A DNA stretch of 64,000 bases, taken from NCBI GenBank assembly GCA_044371005.1, contig JBILUL010000008.1, forward strand, positions 1-64,000. The letters run 5' to 3'. The DNA is from UBA2402 sp044371005. Its GTDB lineage: Bacteria > Planctomycetota > Phycisphaerae > Phycisphaerales > UBA1924. Shown piece by piece: positions 53,651 to 62,718 of the stretch (its first letter is position 1; the number at the start of each line of letters is the position of its first letter). Made by a program: the position numbers and the translations under genes. The notes beneath the pieces are model-generated. The model saw nothing but the letters and a program-made list of their open reading frames with translations, was not told the DNA's origin and ran no database searches.

Positions 53651-53995
53651 TTAGAACCCCGCCTTACTGAACGAAACAACCTTCCCACCACTCATCGTCA
53701 CCGAAATCTCGCGGCGATTGCTCTTCCACACCCACACTTCCGGAGGCGAGCCGCCCGTCGACCCGATGCCCGCCGCGGAAATGCTCATGCCTGCCACTTC
53801 CTGGCGCGTTCCCTTGCCGCCCATGATCCGCTCCACATCCGAAAGCGTCATGCCCGGCTGCAGCTGCGCATAGGTGTCACTGGAGACCTGCGCCTCGCAC
53901 CCGCCAAGCACACTCGCCGTCGCCGCGGCTCCCAGAAGACACGCCGCGCCAATCCATCCACTCGCAAGAACCTGACGAATGCCGGTAGTCCGCAT
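53651..53995 (-). CDS. BamE/SmpA-like lipoprotein
   Basis: The 114-residue protein has a type II signal peptide with lipobox SVLGGC (Cys near residue 33). The mature part has YAQLQPGMTLSDVERIMGGK, the 'L..GMT...V..(L/I)MG' signature of the SmpA/OmlA (BamE) fold, then VWVWKSNRREISVTM and GGKVVSFSKAGF at the C-terminus. AAGGAG lies seven bases before the ATG at 53995. BamE helps assemble outer-membrane proteins; here the role is inferred only from fold. A longer frame running upstream through the ABC gene is an antisense shadow. Confidence 0.78.
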   Translation of the reverse strand: MRTTGIRQVLASGWIGAACLLGAAATASVLGGCEAQVSSDTYAQLQPGMTLSDVERIMGGKGTRQEVAGMSISAAGIGSTGGSPPEVWVWKSNRREISVTMSGGKVVSFSKAGF

Positions 53996-54196
53996 CTGCA
54001 TGCTCCTTGTCATTGGCCAACCACGTGAGAAGAAAACGCACCTTGGAGAACCCCGGGGTCCATCGCCCAGAACGGGCAGAACGCCGGTAACCAACCGCCC
54101 CACCACTCGAACAATCCCCTGCCCCGCCCAACCTTCCCCCCAGTCTAGCCCCGCCCCCGCCCGCAACGCCGCTCCCGTACCCTTCCCCCACTTCTC

Positions 54197-54916
<720 letters not shown>

Positions 54917-55314
54917 ATCAACACCCCTCCTCCGTGCCACAGGACGCTCGCACTCTCCAAGCCCCAATCGCACGCAAGGCTGGCTTGACACCTTCTTTGT
55001 CTTCCATCCTGTACATCCTGTACATCCATGTTCCCTTCCCCACTCAGAAATAGAACATGGATAGACAGGATTGACAGGATGAGGAAAAGAGCAGCGTCAG
55101 AACCAGAGGGAGCGGTGCGAGCAGGGTCCGGCCCGATCCATGTGGTCAGCCAGACCGCGTGAATCACACATCCAAGGTTCCGCCGCCCCCCTTCCCCCCT
55201 CCACGCCCGGGCTGGGCGGTCGCCCCTAACATTGCACGTCGAATAAGGCCGTTATCCGAGTGAGCGAGATCACCGCCACGAGGGCGATCCGTTCCCCGCT
55301 GGAGAATCCACACC
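54917..55314. other. Spacer with family A hairpin
   Basis: About 400 bases with a family A hairpin (55006-55080) and a TAACAT box at 55227-55232 after CGCCCC, a possible -10 for the hydroxylase gene. No gene seen. Confidence 0.5.
55006..55080. repeat. Dispersed hairpin repeat family A, copy 5
   Basis: Arms 55006-55032 and 55054-55080 pair around a 21-base loop, with a few compensating or GU-type changes. It lies after the ABC gene. Confidence 0.9.
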
Positions 55315-56289
55315 GTGCGCGCAGACATTCAGTACAACAACATCATCGATTCCGATGAGGCCCGCATCGCCCAGGCCGCGGCGGACAACGCCCCCAACCT
55401 CGATGCCCACCTCATCAACCAGCGCGATTTCTACATCACCCAGCGCTACCACAGATACACCCACGAAAATCACAGCGTCTGGCATGACCTCTTCGTCCGC
55501 CGCTGGAACGTCCTCGAACAGCAGGTCAGCCGCACCTTCATCGATGGCCTGCGCATCCTGCGCCTCGTCCCCGACAAGATCCCTCTCCTCTGCGACACCG
55601 TCCTCGAAGAAGACTGCACCATCGCCGATGGCACCGTTCTCCCCAAGGGCACCAAGCTCGAAGGCATCAACCGCTATCTGGGCGAAGTCTCCAGCTGGGC
55701 CAGCTACGGCGTTCCCGGCTACCTGACACCCAAAGCCTTCTTCGCGTGCCTCGCGCATCGCCAGTTCCCCACCACGGTGCTCATCCGCCCGCGCGATGTG
55801 ATGGACTATCTGCCCGAGCCCGACATCTTCCACGATGTCTTCGGTCACGTGCCGCTGCACGCAAGTCGCGTTTTTGCGGACTTCCTGCAGACCTACGGCA
55901 AGGCCGCACTCTGCTGCAACGATGAATACCACATCAAGCGCCTGGGCCGGCTCTTCTGGTTCACGGTCGAGTTTGGGCTCATCAAGGAAGATGGCCGCAC
56001 GAAGCTCTACGGCGCAGGCCTGGTCTCAAGCCATGGCGAAAGTGCCTACGCACTCGACGGCCAGTGGGAAAAGCCCGGTCACACCGCGCCCGACAAGACG
56101 CCCCGGCCTGTCGCTGAATGGCGCCCATTCGATCTCGAACGCATCTGCGAAACCGATTTCGAAATCGATCACTACCAGCCCATCTACTACGTGCTCGAAT
56201 CCTTCGAGCAGCTGCGCGATGCGATGAACACCTACGCCGAACAGGTGATCGGTGCGTCGACGCTTCGCTCGCTCACGGTTGGTGCGTGA
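55315..56289 (+). CDS. phhA: Phenylalanine 4-monooxygenase (aromatic amino acid hydroxylase)
   Basis: The 324-residue protein contains PDIFHDVFGHVPLH, whose two His are iron ligands, and FWFTVEFGLIKE, whose Glu is the third ligand. The substrate-side motifs PGYLTPKAFFACLAHRQFP and YGAGLVSSHGESAYAL are typical of bacterial phenylalanine hydroxylases. It makes tyrosine from phenylalanine using iron, oxygen and a pterin. The start is GTG with GGAG ten bases upstream. It is cytoplasmic and monocistronic; pterin recycling genes are not nearby. The length suits bacterial single-domain enzymes. Confidence 0.95.
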   Translation: MRADIQYNNIIDSDEARIAQAAADNAPNLDAHLINQRDFYITQRYHRYTHENHSVWHDLFVRRWNVLEQQVSRTFIDGLRILRLVPDKIPLLCDTVLEEDCTIADGTVLPKGTKLEGINRYLGEVSSWASYGVPGYLTPKAFFACLAHRQFPTTVLIRPRDVMDYLPEPDIFHDVFGHVPLHASRVFADFLQTYGKAALCCNDEYHIKRLGRLFWFTVEFGLIKEDGRTKLYGAGLVSSHGESAYALDGQWEKPGHTAPDKTPRPVAEWRPFDLERICETDFEIDHYQPIYYVLESFEQLRDAMNTYAEQVIGASTLRSLTVGA

Positions 56290-56683
56290 GGAAAGTACAG
56301 GACTCCCGCGGCGTCAATAAGGCCCTCTGAGTCGGTCGCGTCGGTGTGAACAATCGTGGCTCGGTGCACCTAAGCCCCTCACATCGCAACAACCCGATTG
56401 GCCCTTGCTCCGCGTCGCACGCTTCCGTTGGGAGCGCCGTTGATGTTGCACATCCGCTCCAGGGATCGCCGCTCTGACGAAACGCCAGTCCGAAACGACC
56501 GTGGCCCGTCGCCGCGTGGGTCTGTTAGGTATGGCGATAATCACGTAGCGAAATCACTTTAGACTCGGCAACGAGGTGTGAAATCTCCAAAAACAAGAAC
56601 GCCCAGCGGTGAGGCTGGGCGCTTTCCGGGGGGCGAACCCCGGCGTGGTTTGTTCAGGGGCAATTGTACGGCGGGAACCGCCT
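56290..56683. other. Spacer with terminator-like hairpins
   Basis: About 390 bases with no credible gene. A terminator-like hairpin lies at 56600-56621, and a second stem (CCGGGG...CCCCGG) at about 56626-56643. The rest shows nothing recognised. Confidence 0.5.
56600..56621. terminator. Intrinsic terminator-like hairpin
   Basis: CGCCCAGC and GCTGGGCG form a perfect 8-bp stem around GGTGAG. An A-rich run (CCAAAAACAAGAA) precedes it and CTTTCC follows, so it could act in both directions. Confidence 0.55.
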
Positions 56684-57313
56684 ATGTCAAGAATCATCGG
56701 GTACATCGACGGGTACAACTTGTATAACGGCCTGCGCGACCGGAACTGACGGCAGTTCTACTGGCTCGACCCGCACAAGCTGATCGAATCCCTCGCCCCC
56801 CGGCAGGGGATTGTCACCTCCGCAAAGTACTTCACGGCACGAGTGAAGGGCCCAGATGACAAGCGAGGAAGACAAACAGCGTTTCTCGATGCCATCAATG
56901 CGATCTCCCAAAGCGAGGTGATCCTCGGCAAGTTCTATTCCAAACCTCGAAGGTGCCGTACCTGCAACGCCTCGTGGATCACCTACGAAGAAAAGATGAC
57001 TGACAGTGCCATCGCGAGCCACCTCGTGGCCGACGCATTCAGAGATCAGTTCGACACGGCCTATCTGATCGGTGGAGATACCGATATCGTGCCAACCATC
57101 AAGATGGTGCGCCATTGGCTCCCGCAGAAGCGTCTGTACGTCTGGTTTCCCCCCGCACGAACGAACAACGAAGTTGCAGCTCACTGCCACGACTCCGGTC
57201 AGATCAACGGCGAACACCTCAAGAGATCGCAAATGCCAGAACTGGTTCATTGCAACGGAGTCCTCATCCAACGCCCATCCCGATGGAGCGGCGGCCGTTC
57301 GGCCGGAACATGA
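56684..57313 (+). pseudogene. NYN-domain (PIN-like) nuclease gene with in-frame TGA
   Basis: Reading from ATG 56684 gives MSRIIGYIDGYNLYNGLRDR, N, then TGA at 56747-56749, then RQFYWLDPHKLIESLAP and an open frame to 57313. The text before and after the stop is continuous NYN family sequence: the first catalytic Asp in YIDGYNLY, then MTDSAIASHLVADAF and YLIGGDTDIVPTIKMV. Family members usually have Trp at the stop position, so TGG to TGA is the simplest change. A second initiation at GTG 56843 would lose the first Asp. It may be a recent pseudogene, or the TGA may be read through. Confidence 0.75.
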
Positions 57314-57621
57314 CGCCGCGGCCACGAGAGCTCGCAACTTTCGCTTCCACCCCTGCGTCGATGCCTCAGCCCGTTGATCCGACCCGCACCTCAGACCCGA
57401 CCCTGCTCAGACCTCGTCTACCGCACCCCGCAAGTTTCCCCTTCTGCACTCTTCCCGATCTTTCCCCTCTCCCGCACTTGCCTCCCCCCCTAGCATTGCC
57501 CGGTGCTTCGTTTGCGCACCGCGGCGGGTTGTTCCTGTCGCACCGTTCGAGAGGTTGAGAGAGTTCAGACATCCTACTTGCCGCACCCGGGCTAAAGCCT
57601 GGTTATGGAGATTCGACCGCG
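57314..57621. other. Pyrimidine-rich spacer
   Basis: No gene. It contains C/T-rich runs, a TAGCAT box at 57491-57496 after a C-run, and a small stem CCGGGCT/AGCCTGG at about 57586-57602. Confidence 0.4.
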
Positions 57622-58587
57622 ATGCTTCCCAAGCCGCCGCCGCGTGAGCCCAGCATGGGCTTCCTGTACTGCCCCCCATTCCGCGTCTTCGGCGAGTCCA
57701 TCGCCGGTGAAGCCACGTGCCTCCAGATCCCTGAGTTCGATCTCGGCTTCGACATCGGCAACTGCCCCCGCGCAATGCTCTCGTGCAAGCACCTGGCCAT
57801 CACCCACGGCCACATGGACCACATCGGCGGCCTGGCCTACTTCTGCTCCCAGCGCCGCTTCCAGGGCATGGGCAACGGCCGCATCATCTGCGATGAACGC
57901 ATCGCCCCCGCCATCAAGCGCATGATGGATGGCTACGTCGATCTCGAACGCCAGCGCACCCCCTACGACCTGATCCCCATCAAGCCCGATCAGCCCGTCG
58001 AGATCAAGAACAACATCCTCCTCCGCGGCTTCGAAACCGAACACACCTGCCCCAGCTTCGGCTACACCGTCAGCGAACGGCGCACCAAGCTCAAGCCCGA
58101 GTTCATCGACCTCCCGCAGGAAAAACTCCGCGAACTCAAGGACCGGGGCGTCGAAATCACCCGCTCCTTTGAGATCCCCCTCATCGCCTACACCGGCGAC
58201 ACCGCCCCCGGACCACACCTGGTCCGCGAAGACGTCCGCCGCGCCCAGATTCTCATCACCGAGTGCACCTTCCTCGAACCCGACCACAAGGAACGGGCTC
58301 GCGTGGGCATGCACATGCACATCGATGACCTGGCTGAGTGGCTGCGCGTCGTCGAGAGCCAGTACGTCGTCCTCGTCCACATCTCCCGCCGCACCGACAT
58401 GTCGATTGCCCGCAAGCGCATCGCTCAGGTCGCCGGCGAGAAACTGGCGCAGAAGGTCCTCTTCCTCATGGACTACAAGGGCAACCGCGAACGCTACGAG
58501 CAGCAGTTCGCCGCGTCCGAGGCCAAGGAAGGTCGCAAACCCGACCCCGCCGCGGCTCCGGAAGCAGCCGATCCGGCCGAGGATTGA
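57622..58587 (+). CDS. MBL-fold metallohydrolase, RNase Z-like
   Basis: The zinc motif is ITHGHMDHIGGLAYF near residue 60, followed by a region like RNase Z/elaC: TEHTCPSFGYTVSERR, LIAYTGDTAPGPHL (Asp ligand), TECTFLEPDHKERA and a late VLVHISRR (His in place). It lacks the long extra exosite arm of full RNase Z. It probably hydrolyses a phosphodiester or ester; RNA 3' processing is possible but not proven. The C-terminal tail is Lys/Pro/Ala-rich. The alternative start at 57655 would shorten it by 11 residues. It precedes dnaA, but a promoter separates them. Confidence 0.85.
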   Translation: MLPKPPPREPSMGFLYCPPFRVFGESIAGEATCLQIPEFDLGFDIGNCPRAMLSCKHLAITHGHMDHIGGLAYFCSQRRFQGMGNGRIICDERIAPAIKRMMDGYVDLERQRTPYDLIPIKPDQPVEIKNNILLRGFETEHTCPSFGYTVSERRTKLKPEFIDLPQEKLRELKDRGVEITRSFEIPLIAYTGDTAPGPHLVREDVRRAQILITECTFLEPDHKERARVGMHMHIDDLAEWLRVVESQYVVLVHISRRTDMSIARKRIAQVAGEKLAQKVLFLMDYKGNRERYEQQFAASEAKEGRKPDPAAAPEAADPAED

Positions 58588-58728
58588 CCCGCGACTGCCA
58601 GATCCGCAAGTCAAGCGCATCTACTGGGGTTTTTTGCTGATTTCTGCCGTTTTCTGGCCGTTCGTGCGGTGTACGCACGACCAGAATTCGAGTCGAAAAA
58701 AGTTCCGCCAAAGAATGATCCTCGGGCA

Positions 58729-58757
58729 TTGACACCGGGCGGAGCATGAAGTATCTT
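58729..58757 (+). promoter_or_regulatory. dnaA promoter (TTGACA-17-TATCTT)
   Basis: A perfect -35 TTGACA (58729-58734) and -10 TATCTT (58752-58757) are separated by 17 bases. This is the best sigma-70-type promoter I noticed in the window. Transcription from here would give a leader of about 280 bases before the dnaA ATG. Confidence 0.7.
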
Positions 58758-58962
58758 CATCCCCTCAGCGCGGAGTGAATTCACGGAGCCCGGACCGAAT
58801 CGTTTCCATTCGTTTGAAACGCGCAAGAACGGACGCAAGAGTGTTCATTCAGTGGCTCGCGGCAATGGATCTTGGTGAGATCCATTTCGTGGCTACGGCT
58901 TCACTGTGGGGTGACGCCGATGGTGGGACAGCTCGTTCGGGCCTGGTGAGGCTCGTACGCGG

Positions 58963-59026
58963 CTGAATCGGTGTCTGAATCAACGACGGCGCTGATTCAG
59001 TGTTTGGGTCAAAGGGTGTTCGAACA
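58963..59026 (+). promoter_or_regulatory. Repeated sites in the dnaA leader
   Basis: CTGAATC occurs at 58963 and 58975 in direct repeat, and its inverse GATTCAG at 58994, so the last two can form a hairpin with a 12-base loop. The perfect palindrome TGTTCGAACA follows at 59017-59026. All lie within 81 bases of the dnaA start. Confidence 0.45.
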
Positions 59027-59043
59027 AATACGAAGGACGGTCG

Positions 59044-60606
59044 ATGGTGGACCAAGATCGGCAGGTCTGGGGAGACATGCTGGCGCACTTGCGCAACTGC
59101 CACCCGGCGGTATGCAGGCAGTGGTTCGAGGAACTCGAACCCTGCGGCGTAGCCGGAGGCACGATGCAGCTTCGCGCTCGCTCCGTTGTACACAGAGACT
59201 ATCTCCGCCGCGAATGCGCGGACCCGTTCAATGACGCCGCGCGGTCCGTCACCGGTCGCCTCATTGCCGTCCGCTTCCTGGGCCCGGATGATGCCGCCCA
59301 GGTCGCCCCGCCGCCCCCGCGCCGCGCCACGATCATCGACGCGCCCAAGCCCGCCCTGGGCATCGAAGTCAAACCCGCACAGGAACCAGTCACCACACAG
59401 AACGGCCACGCCGCGAACGGAACTGGCATCAACGGCACCGGCTCGAATGGCCTTGGCACAAACGGGGTGGCTCCGTCCATCCTCGAGCCGCGAGTCCCCC
59501 TTGAACCGCGCCGGCCCACCGAGCCCCGCCTCATCGTCACCAGCCATTCCCGCAACACGCCCACACGCTACGACTCACTGGTCGTCAATCCCGACTACTG
59601 CTTCGAGAACTTCGTGGTGGGACCCGGAAACCGCATGGCCCACGCCGCGGCGATGGCCATCGCCGCCAACCCCGGCCGCGTCTACAACCCCTTCTTCGTC
59701 CACGCCGGCGTCGGCCTGGGCAAGACCCACCTCCTGCAGGCCATCTGCCTTCGCATCGCCGAGGCCAACCCCAACGCGGTGATGTACTACACCTCGTGCG
59801 AAGGCTTCGTCACGCAGTTCTTCGAGAGCGTCCAGAACGGCGAAATGGCCGAGTTCCGCCACCGCTTCCGCGATGTCGATGTCCTCGTCATCGACGACAT
59901 CCACTTCCTCGCCAAGCGAGAGAGCTCACAGGAAGAGTTCTTCAACACCTTCAACGCCCTCTACCAGGCCAACAAGCAGATCATCCTCTCCTGCGATGCC
60001 CCGCCCGAAGACATCCCCGATCTCGAAGATCGCCTCGTCAGCCGCTTCAAGTGGGGCCTGGTCACCCGCATCGAACCCCCCATCTTCGAGACCCGCGTCG
60101 CCATCTTGAAGTCCAAGGCCGCCATCCGAGGGCTCTCCCTCCCCGATGACGTTGCCTGCTTCATCGCCGGTCGCCTCAATACCAACATCCGCGAACTCGA
60201 AGGCGCGGTCGTCAAGCTCCACATCCAGTCCACCGTCGAACAGCGCCCCATCGACATGAGCCTCGCCAAGGAGGCTCTGGGTGACTCCATCCCCGAACCC
60301 AAGGGCGAACCCACGCTCCAGGCCATCATCGGGGCTGTCACCGAGTTCTACGGCGTCCGCCTCACCGACCTGCAGAGCAAGGGCCGCCAGCGGTCCATCG
60401 CCCTGCCGCGTCAGGTCTGCATGTTCCTGGCCCGCCGCTGCACCCGCCACTCCCTCGAGGAGATCGGTGGCTTCTTCGGTGGCCGCGATCACACGACCGT
60501 CATGCACGCCGTCGAAACCGTTGAAGGCAAGCGCAAGCTCGACAGCGAGTTCGACCTCGTTGTCCGTACCCTCGAAGACCGCATCAGAGCCCCCAAGGCT
60601 GCCTGA
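59044..60606 (+). CDS. dnaA: Chromosomal replication initiator protein DnaA
   Basis: Domain I (about residues 1-85) is followed by a linker (85-175) with repeated NGT/NGL motifs (GHAANGTGINGTGSNGLG). The AAA+ domain begins near NPDYCFENFVVGPGNRMAHA with Walker A GVGLGKTHLLQAI, Walker B DVLVIDDIHFL and sensor LSCDAPPEDIPDL. Domain IV has LPRQVCMFLARRCTRHSLEE and GGFFGGRDHTTVMHAVE, the DnaA DNA-binding signature. AAGGA is six bases upstream of the ATG. The 520-residue length is normal. The usual neighbour dnaN is absent; an ECF sigma factor lies downstream. Confidence 0.97.
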   Translation: MVDQDRQVWGDMLAHLRNCHPAVCRQWFEELEPCGVAGGTMQLRARSVVHRDYLRRECADPFNDAARSVTGRLIAVRFLGPDDAAQVAPPPPRRATIIDAPKPALGIEVKPAQEPVTTQNGHAANGTGINGTGSNGLGTNGVAPSILEPRVPLEPRRPTEPRLIVTSHSRNTPTRYDSLVVNPDYCFENFVVGPGNRMAHAAAMAIAANPGRVYNPFFVHAGVGLGKTHLLQAICLRIAEANPNAVMYYTSCEGFVTQFFESVQNGEMAEFRHRFRDVDVLVIDDIHFLAKRESSQEEFFNTFNALYQANKQIILSCDAPPEDIPDLEDRLVSRFKWGLVTRIEPPIFETRVAILKSKAAIRGLSLPDDVACFIAGRLNTNIRELEGAVVKLHIQSTVEQRPIDMSLAKEALGDSIPEPKGEPTLQAIIGAVTEFYGVRLTDLQSKGRQRSIALPRQVCMFLARRCTRHSLEEIGGFFGGRDHTTVMHAVETVEGKRKLDSEFDLVVRTLEDRIRAPKAA

Positions 60607-60751
60607 CACAATCCAAACAAGTAGCCCTCGGCACCCGTGGCGGGCGACCGTGGCGATGCCAGATTCCCACCCCTGACCCCGAATCTGAAGACGTACCCGC
60701 GCACTTCCTTCCCCCCCCCGCTCCCCCGCCCGCCTTCCGCCAGGACCACCC

Positions 60752-61426
60752 TTGGTCTTCCTCTCCTTCAACTCACACCGGCACGGCCCCCTCCCCTCCC
60801 CGACGGAGCCCGAGAGCGGCGGAACAACCGAAGACCCCATCGATGCCCAGCTCGTGGAGGGCATCCTCCGAAACGACCGGGAAGCCTGGGGAGCCCTCTA
60901 TACCCGCCACCAAAGCCGCGTCTTTGCCGTCTGCTTCCAGATGGTCCACGACCGCGAGCTCGCCAGCGACCTGACCCACGACACCTTCGTCAAGGTCATC
61001 AAGGGCATTGCGTCCTTCGACGGCCGAGCCAGGTTCACGACCTGGATGACCCGGATCGCAATGAACGTCTGCCTCTCCAAGATCCGTTCGGAGAAGCTGC
61101 GTCGCCACGCCAGCCTGGATGCCCCTACCAAAGACCGAGAACACGGCCGCGGGGCCGATCTCGAACAGAACCGGGAACATTCCCACACCAGCAGCGTCGA
61201 AGCAAGTGAACAGAAAGAGCGCGTTCTCGCGGCTCTTCGCAAGTTGGACCCCGACCAGCGCGCCGTGCTCATTCTCGCCGACGCCCAGGGGCTCAGTTAC
61301 GAAAGCATCGCGGCAACGCTTCAGGTCGCCGTCGGAACCGTCAAGAGCCGCCTCTTCCGCGCCCGCGCTGCCCTGAAAGATAAAATGGAACTCCTCGACA
61401 AGCCCGACTACTCACAAACCCCCTGA
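60752..61426 (+). CDS. ECF-type RNA polymerase sigma factor
   Basis: Region 2 is WGALYTRHQSRVFAVCFQMV followed by LASDLTHDTFVKVIKGI and FTTWMTRIAMNVCLSKIR. Region 4 is LDPDQRAVLILADAQGLSYE, ESIAATLQVAVGTVKSRLFR, with the helix-turn-helix that reads the -35. A Lys/Glu-rich linker separates them. The start is a TTG at 60752 and the N-terminal ~30 residues look disordered. The gene probably pairs with the next one, which has the shape of an anti-sigma factor. The distance to dnaA is 145 bases. Confidence 0.88.
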   Translation: MVFLSFNSHRHGPLPSPTEPESGGTTEDPIDAQLVEGILRNDREAWGALYTRHQSRVFAVCFQMVHDRELASDLTHDTFVKVIKGIASFDGRARFTTWMTRIAMNVCLSKIRSEKLRRHASLDAPTKDREHGRGADLEQNREHSHTSSVEASEQKERVLAALRKLDPDQRAVLILADAQGLSYESIAATLQVAVGTVKSRLFRARAALKDKMELLDKPDYSQTP

Positions 61427-61507
61427 ACCCCCGAAAACCGAAATCTGAAATTTCAAATTTCAAATCCTCCCCTCCCCGCTCCCCTCCCACTTCCCCCGCT
61501 CCCCCCA

Positions 61508-62575
61508 ATGCCCGTCCCCTCCACCAACTCCTTCCCCAACCCTCAGCCCAACCCGCTGAGCGAGGAGTTCATCATGGACTGGGTCGATGGCCGGATTGAA
61601 GACTCCAAGGCCGCCGCGATTGCTCGCGATGCCGGCCGCGCGGAACTGATCGACGAGGTCGCCGCGATGAAGTCCAATCGCGACATCATGGCCTCCATGA
61701 CCTTCATGGATTCACCGCAGGCCGATCCGACTCAGCTGCTGGCACTGCTGGACGCTCCACGCGCCGCGGCGACGCGCGACGCCTTCCCCACCTTCAAGTT
61801 CACCCCGCACACGACTCAACCCAGCCGCGCCACCTTCGTGCGTCCGCGGCTCGCCCTCTGGCCGCTGGGCATGGCCGCCGCGGTCTCACTCGCGGCATTC
61901 ATCGCCCTGTCCACCTCGCGCCAAGCCACTTCACCAAAGACCACGTCCACCACCACATTGGCTCAGGCCAATCCGACCGCCAATGAACCGGCTCATTCAA
62001 CCGAGCCCGTGGATGTCACCCCGCAGGACACCCGCATCGCCGCGGCTGACCCGGCACAGGACGATCTGCCTTCTCGTCTGGTGATCGATGCCGATCGCGC
62101 CATCGAGCTGGCGCGCGAAGGACGCCTCCTGGTGCGCGTCGCCGCGACCCAGCCGGAACTCTTCATCACGCCCCTTGACACCCTGGTCTCAGGCGACATC
62201 AACTGGCGCATCAGCGATGAAGTCTCCCGCAGCATGCTCGCGGCAGTCAGCCCCTACTTCGGCGCCGACACCGGCGTCATGCCCGCTTCCGAAGTCGGCC
62301 CCAACGAAGGCCGCTTCCTGACCGCCGAGATGTTCGGACCCCCCCAGGTGTTCGCCACGAGCCACGCCGCGATGGCCTCCGCCATCACCACGACGCGCTC
62401 CACGACCTACCTGCTGCACGTCAGCAACGAGTCCAGCGCACTCGAAGGCCTCAAGCACACCATCACCTCACGCTTCGGCGCGAATGTGCTCTTCGAGGAA
62501 ATGCCGCGGAGCATGCGCTCCAGTTCCGACAACGATCCGGAACTCTCCGTTCCGATCATCGTCGAACAGCGCTGA
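61508..62575 (+). CDS. Putative membrane-anchored anti-sigma factor
   Basis: The 355-residue protein has a cytoplasmic N-terminus (about residues 1-115) with EEFIMDWVDGRIEDSKAAAI, resembling the 'L..ylDGel..e...' start of anti-sigma factors, one membrane helix (LWPLGMAAAVSLAAFIAL), a Thr/Pro-rich linker and an extracytoplasmic domain of about 190 residues. The HxxxCxxC zinc motif of ZAS proteins is absent. It directly follows the ECF gene. The role as anti-sigma is inferred from position and topology. The spacer before it is C/T-rich with no Shine-Dalgarno. Confidence 0.6.
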   Translation: MPVPSTNSFPNPQPNPLSEEFIMDWVDGRIEDSKAAAIARDAGRAELIDEVAAMKSNRDIMASMTFMDSPQADPTQLLALLDAPRAAATRDAFPTFKFTPHTTQPSRATFVRPRLALWPLGMAAAVSLAAFIALSTSRQATSPKTTSTTTLAQANPTANEPAHSTEPVDVTPQDTRIAAADPAQDDLPSRLVIDADRAIELAREGRLLVRVAATQPELFITPLDTLVSGDINWRISDEVSRSMLAAVSPYFGADTGVMPASEVGPNEGRFLTAEMFGPPQVFATSHAAMASAITTTRSTTYLLHVSNESSALEGLKHTITSRFGANVLFEEMPRSMRSSSDNDPELSVPIIVEQR

Positions 62576-62660
62576 GCACGCAACTCGTTTCACAAGCTCT
62601 CGTCAAAGATGCCGATCCTGCTGGCGCAAGGTCCCTCGCGACCACACCAAACTCCGAAGA

Positions 62661-62708
62661 TGCGCGCCCACCGCCGCGCACATGGGAACGTCGGAACTCA
62701 GGAACTTC
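62661..62708. repeat. Family D repeat fragment
   Basis: TGCGCGCCC and GCGCGCA-like inverted words are followed by GGAACGTCGGAACTCAGG and AACTTC. It matches one arm of family D and lies just downstream of the trpE stop. Confidence 0.55.
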
Positions 62709-62718
62709 TCCCCCCGCC

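Larger units (their letters stand above)
58588..59043 (+). other. Upstream region of dnaA
   Basis: 456 bases holding the dnaA promoter (58729-58757), a leader of about 280 bases with repeated CTGAATC sites, a TGTTCGAACA palindrome, and a ribosome site. The segment 58625-58720 is richer in T and A than surroundings. No DnaA-box-like TTATCCACA was found, so an origin here is not claimed. Confidence 0.5.

Noticed and set aside
58775..58966. 63-codon frame in the dnaA leader
   Set aside because: GTG start without ribosome site and no similarity; possible leader peptide but unsupported.
58625..59043. Replication origin next to dnaA
   Set aside because: The region is somewhat AT-richer, but I found no TTATCCACA-like DnaA boxes and cannot compute skew here.
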